This document shows, in pieces, positions 38,042 through 43,134 of a DNA stretch of 43,134 nucleotides. The position numbers were made by a program, and so were the translations under genes. The DNA is from Collinsella sp. (GTDB lineage: Bacteria; Actinomycetota; Coriobacteriia; Coriobacteriales; Coriobacteriaceae), in the NCBI GenBank assembly GCA_019419455.1, contig DXZW01000040.1, positions 1 to 43,134 of the forward strand, in the 5' to 3' direction. The notes beneath the pieces were generated by a model, which searched no databases, had not been told where the DNA came from, and saw nothing but the letters and a program-made list of their open reading frames with translations. Positions within the stretch are counted from its first letter, which is position 1; every line of letters starts with the position of its first letter.

Positions 38042-39916
38042 ATGATTGAGCTGCTCAGGCGTTTTGGTGGTAAGTTTCGCCGATATATGGTGATTGGCCC
38101 TGCGTGCAAGCTGATCGAAGTGATCTTTGACCTGCTTACGCCGCTGGTGATTGCCCAGATGATCGATAAGGGTATTGGCGCACACGATGTCAACGCCGTT
38201 ATCCACTACGGCATGGTACTTGGCGCCATGGCTGTGATCGGCATCTCGTTTACGCTCGTCTGCCAAAAGATGGCGGCGCTGACCTCGCAGGGCATGGGCA
38301 CCGACATTCGCGGCGCGCTCTACGAGCACATCAACAAACTGAGCTATGCCGAACTCGACCGCTTCGGCACGCCGTCGCTCATCACGCGCATTACCAACGA
38401 TGTCAACCAGGTGCAGCTCGCCGTGGCGCTGGGCGTGCGCATGCTCATCCGCTGGCCTTTCCTGGCGGTGGGCTCTATGTGCGCGGCCCTCGCCATCGAC
38501 CTTAAGCTCGGCATCATCTTTTTGATTTGCACGCCCGCCATCGGCCTGGTGTTTTGGTTTGTCATGGCGCGCTGCATCCCGTACTACAAGCAGCTGCAGG
38601 CAAAGCTCGATCGCATCGCGCTCATTTGCCGCGAGGGCCTTTCGGGCGCCCGCGTGGTCCGCGCGTTTGTGCGCGAAGATCACGAGCGCGAGCGCTTTGC
38701 CCAGGCCGCCGACGACCAGGCCAATACTGCCATCGCGGTGGGCAAGCTCTCGTCGATTCTCAACCCCGTCACGTTTTTGGTGATGAACCTAGGCGTGTGC
38801 GCCATCCTGTGGGTGGGCGGCATCCAGGTCAACGTGGGCGAGCTCACGCAGGGCCAGGTCATGGCGTTTGTGAACTACATGACGCAGACCCTGACCTCCA
38901 TCGTGTACGTTGCCAATCTGGTCGTGGTCTTTACCAAGGCGAGCGCCAGCGCGTCGCGTATCAACGAGGTGCTCAATTGTGAACCGAGCATCACGGACGG
39001 GGGCAACCAGCCAGTCGCGCTGCCCGAGCCGAGCGAACTGGCGGGTGGCGCTGTTCCGGTCCCCGCGCTGAGCTTTGACCATGTGAGCTTTTCGTTTGGC
39101 GCGGGCGCGGCTAATGCCGTGAGCGATGTGACCCTGGAGCTCCCGCTGGGCAAGACGCTCGGCATTATTGGCGGTACGGGCAGTGGTAAGTCCACGCTCG
39201 TCTCGCTTATTCCGCGCCTGTACGATGCGAGCACCGGCAGCGTGAGCGTGATGGGTGCCGACGTGCGCACCTGGCCGCTCGACCAGCTGCGCCACGTGGT
39301 CGCGACCGTCCCACAGCGTGCGTCGCTGGTGAGCGGCACTATTCGCAGCAACCTGAACTGGCGCGATGAAGCCGCGACCGACGACGAGCTCTGGGCGGCG
39401 CTCGATATGGCGCAGGCCAGCGAGTTCGTGCGCAACAAGCCCCAGGGGCTCGATGCCCCGGTCGAGGCGGGCGGCAAGAACTTTAGCGGCGGTCAGCGCC
39501 AGCGCCTGACTATCGCGCGTGCCTTGGTGGGCTCGCCACAGGTCCTGATCATGGACGATTCTGCCTCGGCGCTCGACTTTAAGACCGACGCGGCGCTTCG
39601 CCATGCCATCCGCGAGCGTAGCGTGCGCGGTGCCGCCGAGGGCGGGCTGCCGCTCACGACCGTCATCGTGAGCCAGCGCGTCTCGACCGTGCGCGATGCC
39701 GACATGATCTGCGTGCTTGACCACGGATCGGTTGCGGGCCTGGGCACGCACGACGAGCTGTATGCGACCTGCCAACTCTACCGCGAGATTTGCCAATCGC
39801 AGCTTCGTCGCGAGGAGATCGAGGGCCAGCAGGGGAGTGCGGCGCCCACGTCCGCCCCAGGCGCCGCGTCCGCCTCAATCGCCTCCGCATCTGTCTGCGC
39901 AAAGGAGGGCTGCTAA
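38042..39916 (+). CDS. ABC exporter half-transporter C, degenerate ATP site
   Basis: 624-aa exporter subunit: six-helix TMD (about 1-300, with MIELLRRFGGKFRRYMVIGPACKLIEVIFDLLTPLVIAQMID at the start) and an NBD with Walker A GGTGSGKSTLVS and signature FSGGQRQRLTIARAL. Walker B is VLIMDDSASALD (Asp for catalytic Glu) and switch VIVSQRVST (Gln for His). So it is the degenerate half of a heterodimer, like the gene at 26905. An Ala/Ser/Pro-rich tail (about 590-624) follows. ATG 38042 follows GATAGGGAGCGC at 8-12 bases. The next gene starts one base after its stop. Confidence 0.92.
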   Translation: MIELLRRFGGKFRRYMVIGPACKLIEVIFDLLTPLVIAQMIDKGIGAHDVNAVIHYGMVLGAMAVIGISFTLVCQKMAALTSQGMGTDIRGALYEHINKLSYAELDRFGTPSLITRITNDVNQVQLAVALGVRMLIRWPFLAVGSMCAALAIDLKLGIIFLICTPAIGLVFWFVMARCIPYYKQLQAKLDRIALICREGLSGARVVRAFVREDHERERFAQAADDQANTAIAVGKLSSILNPVTFLVMNLGVCAILWVGGIQVNVGELTQGQVMAFVNYMTQTLTSIVYVANLVVVFTKASASASRINEVLNCEPSITDGGNQPVALPEPSELAGGAVPVPALSFDHVSFSFGAGAANAVSDVTLELPLGKTLGIIGGTGSGKSTLVSLIPRLYDASTGSVSVMGADVRTWPLDQLRHVVATVPQRASLVSGTIRSNLNWRDEAATDDELWAALDMAQASEFVRNKPQGLDAPVEAGGKNFSGGQRQRLTIARALVGSPQVLIMDDSASALDFKTDAALRHAIRERSVRGAAEGGLPLTTVIVSQRVSTVRDADMICVLDHGSVAGLGTHDELYATCQLYREICQSQLRREEIEGQQGSAAPTSAPGAASASIASASVCAKEGC

Positions 39917-41776
39917 ATGAATCCGTACACTTCTTCCGGTTCGGTCGCCACGATGGCGGCCAATGTGTCCGGCAACGATAACCTCAACGACCTGGGAGAC
40001 GGTCCGCGCCAGCCCGGCGACCCCGAGCGCTATCCCGCCGGCGCGGTGACTCGCCGTCTGCTGGGCTACGTCCGCCCGCATCGCATTTCGTTTACGGCGT
40101 CGTTTGTGAGCGCCGCCATCTCCGTGATTTTGCAGCTCTACACACCTATTCTCATCGGCGAGGGCATCGACCTCATCGTTGCCGCCAGGCAGGTGGACTT
40201 TGACGCGCTGCTGCCGCTCGTTACCAAGCTCGCGATTGTCGTCGTAGGTGCCGCGGCCTTCCAGTGGCTGCAGGGCTATTGCGTCAACCGCCTGTCCTAC
40301 GAGACGGTGCGCGACATGCGTGTGGAGGCGAGCGACAAGCTCAGCCGCATGCCGCTCAGCTTTATCGACAGCCATGCCCACGGCGACCTTATGAGCCGCG
40401 TGGTCAACGACGCCGATCAGGTGGGCGACGGTCTGCTGCAGGGCTTCACGCAGCTCTTCACCGGCGTTATTACCATCGTGGGCACGCTCGCGTTTATGCT
40501 CTCCATCAACCTGACCATGACGCTTGTGGTGGTGCTCGTCACGCCGCTTTCCATTTTTGCAGCCGGCGCCATCGCCAAGCTTTCCAACAAGAGCTTTACG
40601 GCACAGCAGCGCATTCAGGGCCAACTTGGCGGCCATATCGAGGAATACGTGGGCGAGCAGAAGCTTGTCGACGCCTTTGCCTACGGCGCGCACGCTCAGC
40701 AGCGCTTCGATGCCCTCAATGCTGAGCTCTACACCGCGGGTGAGCGCGCGCAGTTTATGGGTTCGCTCTCCAACCCCAGCACGCGCTTTATCAATAACAT
40801 CATCTATGCCGTGGTCGCTGTGATCGGCTGCGTGGGCGTGATCACGGGCGTGCCGGCGGCGCTCACGGTGGGTGGCGTGCAGATCTTTTTGTCCTATGCC
40901 AACCAGTACACCAAGCCGTTCAACGAGGTCACCAACGTCATTACGCAGATCCAGACGGCGTATGCCTCGGCGCGCCGCATGTTCGCGCTGCTCGATGCAC
41001 GCGAGCAGGAGCCCGACGCGTCGGACGCCGTAGAGCTTGCCGCCCCGCAGGGCGAGGTCGCCTTTGAGCATGTGGACTTTAGCTACGTGCCCGACCGCAA
41101 GCTGCTGCAGGACATTTGCATTGACGCCAAACCCGGCATGCGCTTTGCCCTGGTCGGCCCCACGGGCTGCGGCAAGACGACGCTCATCAACCTGCTGCTG
41201 CGCTTTTACGATATCGATGCCGGACGCATCATGGTCGATGGCAAGTCCTCGCGTGACTACACACGGGCGAGCCTGCGCCGCGCCTTTGGCATGGTGCTGC
41301 AGGACACCTGGCTGTTCGAGGGCACGGTGGCGGACAACATCGCTTACGGTTGCCCGGATGCCACGCGCGAGCAGGTTATCGAGGCTGCCAAGCGCGCGCA
41401 TGCGCACAAGTTTATCGTGCAGCTGCCAGGCGGCTACGATACGGTGATCGGCGAGGACGGCGGCACGTTTAGCCAAGGTCAAAAACAGCTGCTGTGCATC
41501 GCGCGCGTCATGCTCACCGATCCGGCGATTCTGCTGCTGGACGAGGCAACGTCGAGCATCGATACGCGTACCGAGCTGCAGGTGCAGGCGGCATTCGACG
41601 AGCTCATGGCTGGCCGCACGAGCTTTGTCGTGGCACACCGCCTGTCGACGATTCGCAACGCCGATTGCATCTTGGTAATGCGCGATGGCGAGATTATCGA
41701 GCGCGGCACGCACGACGAGCTGCTGGCGGCTGACGGCTTCTATGCCGAGCTTTATCGTAGCCAGTTTGCCCAGTAG
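39917..41776 (+). CDS. ABC exporter half-transporter D, catalytic partner
   Basis: 619-aa partner. Short disordered N-terminus (about 1-45, NPYTSSGSVATMAANVSGNDNLND), then TMD (AVTRRLLGYVRPHRISFTASFVSAAISVILQLYTPILIGEGIDLI...). NBD: Walker A GPTGCGKTTLINLL, Walker B AILLLDEATSSID with catalytic Glu, switch FVVAHRLST with His, signature altered to FSQGQKQL. Its defects complement those of the upstream subunit, giving one consensus and one degenerate ATP site. No regulator gene is adjacent, unlike the other exporter pair in the window. Substrate unknown. Confidence 0.92.
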   Translation: MNPYTSSGSVATMAANVSGNDNLNDLGDGPRQPGDPERYPAGAVTRRLLGYVRPHRISFTASFVSAAISVILQLYTPILIGEGIDLIVAARQVDFDALLPLVTKLAIVVVGAAAFQWLQGYCVNRLSYETVRDMRVEASDKLSRMPLSFIDSHAHGDLMSRVVNDADQVGDGLLQGFTQLFTGVITIVGTLAFMLSINLTMTLVVVLVTPLSIFAAGAIAKLSNKSFTAQQRIQGQLGGHIEEYVGEQKLVDAFAYGAHAQQRFDALNAELYTAGERAQFMGSLSNPSTRFINNIIYAVVAVIGCVGVITGVPAALTVGGVQIFLSYANQYTKPFNEVTNVITQIQTAYASARRMFALLDAREQEPDASDAVELAAPQGEVAFEHVDFSYVPDRKLLQDICIDAKPGMRFALVGPTGCGKTTLINLLLRFYDIDAGRIMVDGKSSRDYTRASLRRAFGMVLQDTWLFEGTVADNIAYGCPDATREQVIEAAKRAHAHKFIVQLPGGYDTVIGEDGGTFSQGQKQLLCIARVMLTDPAILLLDEATSSIDTRTELQVQAAFDELMAGRTSFVVAHRLSTIRNADCILVMRDGEIIERGTHDELLAADGFYAELYRSQFAQ

Positions 41777-41786
41777 GGCCCAGTAG

Positions 41787-41816
41787 GGGCTGCCGATTAG
41801 CGGCAGATGGTTTACA
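41787..41816 (+). repeat. Two small hairpins after the exporter
   Basis: CTGCCG-ATTAG-CGGCAG runs directly into GCAGATG-GTTTA-CATCTGC, sharing the GCAG bases, so only one can form at a time. Downstream of the exporter stop, no U-run. Confidence 0.45.
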
Positions 41817-41842
41817 TCTGCGTCGATAGTACTAAGATATGC

Positions 41843-41871
41843 TTTTAATTAATTGCATTAGTGGCTATAGT
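41843..41871 (+). promoter_or_regulatory. Promoter of the flavodoxin-like gene
   Basis: TTTTAA (41843-41848), 17-base spacer, TATAGT (41866-41871) in an AT-rich patch. Confidence 0.4.
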
Positions 41872-41897
41872 TTTGGGGGAAACGAGGCAACGTGACT

Positions 41898-42449
41898 ATG
41901 ACGTGCGCTTTGGTGGTTAACAGCAAGAGCGGTAATACCAGGATGGTTTCGGGCGCGATCAAGCGCGCTCTGCAGGCTGCGGGCGTTGAGTTTGTCCATG
42001 CCGCGGCGTTGAGCGACGATGCGGATGCAGATCAGGTTGCGCTCGAGGCGCAGGGCGCCTGCGCGGCCGACACGGTGCTCGTCGGTTTTTGGTGCGACAA
42101 GGGCGCGTGCACGCCTTCGGTCGCGGCGTTGCTCTCTGCCTTGCACGGCAAGCGCGTGTTCCTGTTTGGCACCTGCGGCTTTGGGGCCGACCGGAGCTAT
42201 TACCAGCAGATTGTCGACCGCGTAACTTCCAATCAGGCCGAGGATGCCGAGCTTGCGGGCTGGGCGATGTGCCAGGGCAAGATGGGCCCCGCGGTTAAGC
42301 AGCGCTACGAGGCGATGCTCGAGCAAGATCCCGACAATGCTCGCTTCAAGATGCTGCTCGACAACTGGGTTGCCGCAAAGGACCATCCCACCAAGGAAGA
42401 CCTGGACAACATGGCTGCAGCCGCCAAGAAGGCCGTGCTGGGAGAGTAG
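41898..42449 (+). CDS. Flavodoxin-family protein
   Basis: 183-aa FMN-binding flavodoxin-like protein: ALVVNSKSGNTRMVSGAIKRAL is the beta1/phosphate-binding loop (SKSGNT, about 9-14). VLVGFWCDKGACTPSVAALLSALHGKRVFLFGTCGFG contains the next strands and FMN-contacting loops. The C-terminal ~60 residues (MCQGKMGPAVKQRYEAMLEQDPDNARFKMLLDNWVAAKDHPTKEDLDNM) form a helical extension seen in anaerobe flavodoxin-like proteins annotated as flavodoxin_4/flavodoxin-like oxidoreductases. Likely an electron carrier. Start: ATG 41898 or GTG 41892, both after GAGGC. Monocistronic, with its own terminator. Confidence 0.85.
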   Translation: MTCALVVNSKSGNTRMVSGAIKRALQAAGVEFVHAAALSDDADADQVALEAQGACAADTVLVGFWCDKGACTPSVAALLSALHGKRVFLFGTCGFGADRSYYQQIVDRVTSNQAEDAELAGWAMCQGKMGPAVKQRYEAMLEQDPDNARFKMLLDNWVAAKDHPTKEDLDNMAAAAKKAVLGE

Positions 42450-42491
42450 CTTCGCCGTTCGTGGTCCTTCGTGCAAAACAATACAAATGTG

Positions 42492-42520
42492 AAAGCCTCG
42501 AAGTTCTCGAGGCTTTTTTC
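42492..42520 (+). terminator. Terminator of the flavodoxin-like gene
   Basis: GCCTCGA-AGTTC-TCGAGGC followed by TTTTTT. Confidence 0.88.
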
Positions 42521-42584
42521 GTGACACGAGGGCGCCCCTTTATTGATGGAAGGCCTAATAAGCTGATTGCTCTATGCCCGGATG

Positions 42585-42770
42585 TGTGCGGAGTGGGATG
42601 GGATTTCCGGATGGGTGGAGTTGCGGAAGCTGCGTCCCGGAATTTGCCTTTGGAATGGGATGCCGTTTCCGGTTGAGGGTCTTGGCGGAAAGTGCGACCC
42701 GGAATTTGTGATCGAAGCGGGATACGGCTTCCCAACGGGGCCACAAGCGGTAGCCGCATCCCACTCCGGA
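42585..42770. repeat. Degenerate repeat array with outer dyad
   Basis: Two ~50-bp direct repeats start near 42622 and 42684 (shared blocks GCGGAA, TGCG-CCCGGAATTTG, GAA-GGGAT). A partial unit lies at 42585-42612. The whole is bracketed by CGGAGTGGGATG (42589-42600) and CATCCCACTCCG (42757-42768). No coding potential of note. Confidence 0.6.
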
Positions 42771-43082
42771 CGGGAATTCTGGGACACGGTTTTCAGAGGG
42801 TTATGGGCTGCGAACTAGATGGGGCTGTCATAAAACTCCAGTAAAAGGGGTCGGAAATAAAGGGCACTTCCAGCAATTTCTTTTAATGTGGGGGGGGGTA
42901 CCATTATTTTAGTTCCGCAAAAAATCGATCCCTCTATGGGGAAGTTGCGTAGGGGGTTAGTCACAGATATTGGATAAAGCAGACTAATTTGGGGATAAAT
43001 GACCACTTACGCCAAAATTAGTAGCATTTAGCGACAAAACATTGAAAAATGTGTAGCACATCGCTATGTTTTTATTACGAAA

Positions 43083-43125
43083 GGGGGTGCGGACGATTTC
43101 TTGGACCGCGCCTAGGCGTATCCAA
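43083..43125. repeat. End repeat with hairpin, right copy
   Basis: GGGGGTGCGGAC (43083-43094), six bases, TTGGACCGCG (43101-43110), then CCTAGGCGTATCCAA, giving a hairpin with the palindrome CGCCTAGGCG at its centre. Inverted relative to the left-end copy at 19-55. Confidence 0.55.
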
Positions 43126-43134
43126 GCTTCCTGC

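Larger units (their letters stand above)
42521..43134. other. Gene-free right end
   Basis: Besides the repeat array it holds a G9 tract (42890-42898), an ACTAATTT...AAATTAGT dyad near 42982-43022, and AT-rich sequence ending in the end repeat. No open frame has a convincing Shine-Dalgarno plus protein-like composition. It may be the upstream region of a gene beyond the window. Confidence 0.5.

Noticed and set aside
39875..41713. A 612-codon minus-strand frame opposite the second exporter
   Set aside because: Antisense shadow with His/Arg-rich composition; the plus-strand ABC motifs are unambiguous.
41898..42449. BilS of a bilirubin-reductase operon
   Set aside because: The flavodoxin-like fold would fit, but no bilirubin reductase gene is adjacent in this window, so the name is not supported.
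42585..42770. Possible CRISPR array
   Set aside because: Only two or three diverged units, no constant spacer length, and no cas genes in the window.
42815..43006. A 63-codon minus-strand frame reading through the poly-G tract (…MVPPPTLKEIAG…)
   Set aside because: No Shine-Dalgarno, and its frame depends on the length of a slippery G tract; kept only as part of the gene-free right end.

Overview
The window looks like chromosomal DNA of a high-GC Gram-positive anaerobe of the class Coriobacteriia, most likely Collinsella. That placement is inference. It rests on the high-GC third-position codon bias, the actinobacterial second EF-G (EF-G2 type), the lipoprotein-based amino-acid transporter, the many long palindromic intergenic repeats, and gene content that looks like a gut Coriobacterium. 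No rRNA, phage, plasmid or CRISPR locus is visible. There is one tRNA gene (tRNA-Ser, anticodon UGA) and one SRP (4.5S-type) RNA gene. Both ends of the window carry a related short repeat, and the left-end gene (walJ) loses its family sequence exactly there, so the ends may be assembly breakpoints in a dispersed repeat.

Layout. 1-7.4 kb: truncated walJ (-), then a + strand housekeeping run tilS-hpt-ftsH, a class I/II aminotransferase and a PHP-family phosphatase. 7.4-8.9 kb: rlmD (-). 9.2-11.8 kb: a polar amino-acid ABC importer (lipoprotein, permease, ATPase) whose three genes are separated by unusual nested palindromes. 12.1-14.2 kb: an EF-G2-like GTPase. 14.3-16.5 kb: a membrane-anchored EndA-like nuclease and an orphan larE (-). 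16.7-20.7 kb: HAD phosphatase, LacI regulator (-), glmS. 20.8-24.9 kb: GntR regulator (-) divergent from a YeiH-type transporter, then a degenerate NtrC-like regulator and a basic single-pass membrane protein. 25.1-30.6 kb: nitroreductase (-), a small unknown protein, and a MarR regulator overlapping the first of two heterodimeric ABC exporter pairs. 30.7-35.2 kb: cysE (-), DedA, ilvE with a short upstream ORF, lemA (-), a TetR regulator. 35.2-37.2 kb: tRNA-Ser (-) and a TadA-glycerate kinase fusion. 37.2-38.0 kb: a gene-poor stretch packed with inverted repeats around the SRP RNA. 38.0-41.8 kb: a second heterodimeric ABC exporter. 41.9-42.4 kb: a flavodoxin-like protein. 42.5-43.1 kb: repeats and no convincing gene.

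How parts work together. The aminotransferase, importer, ilvE and cysE point to amino-acid uptake and metabolism. A CTTTA-N6-TAAAG dyad lies both at the importer promoter and upstream of ilvE, which suggests a shared regulator. In each exporter pair the first protein has the degenerate Walker B/switch residues and the second has the altered signature motif, so together they should form one degenerate and one working ATP site.

The strongest candidates for something undescribed are: (1) nested palindromes with a conserved core and locus-specific self-complementary outer arms inside the importer operon; (2) the TadA-GlxK fusion; (3) the apparently leaderless 49-codon upstream ORF coupled to ilvE by ATGA; and (4) a family of stop-codon-adjacent CGCCGTT hairpins.
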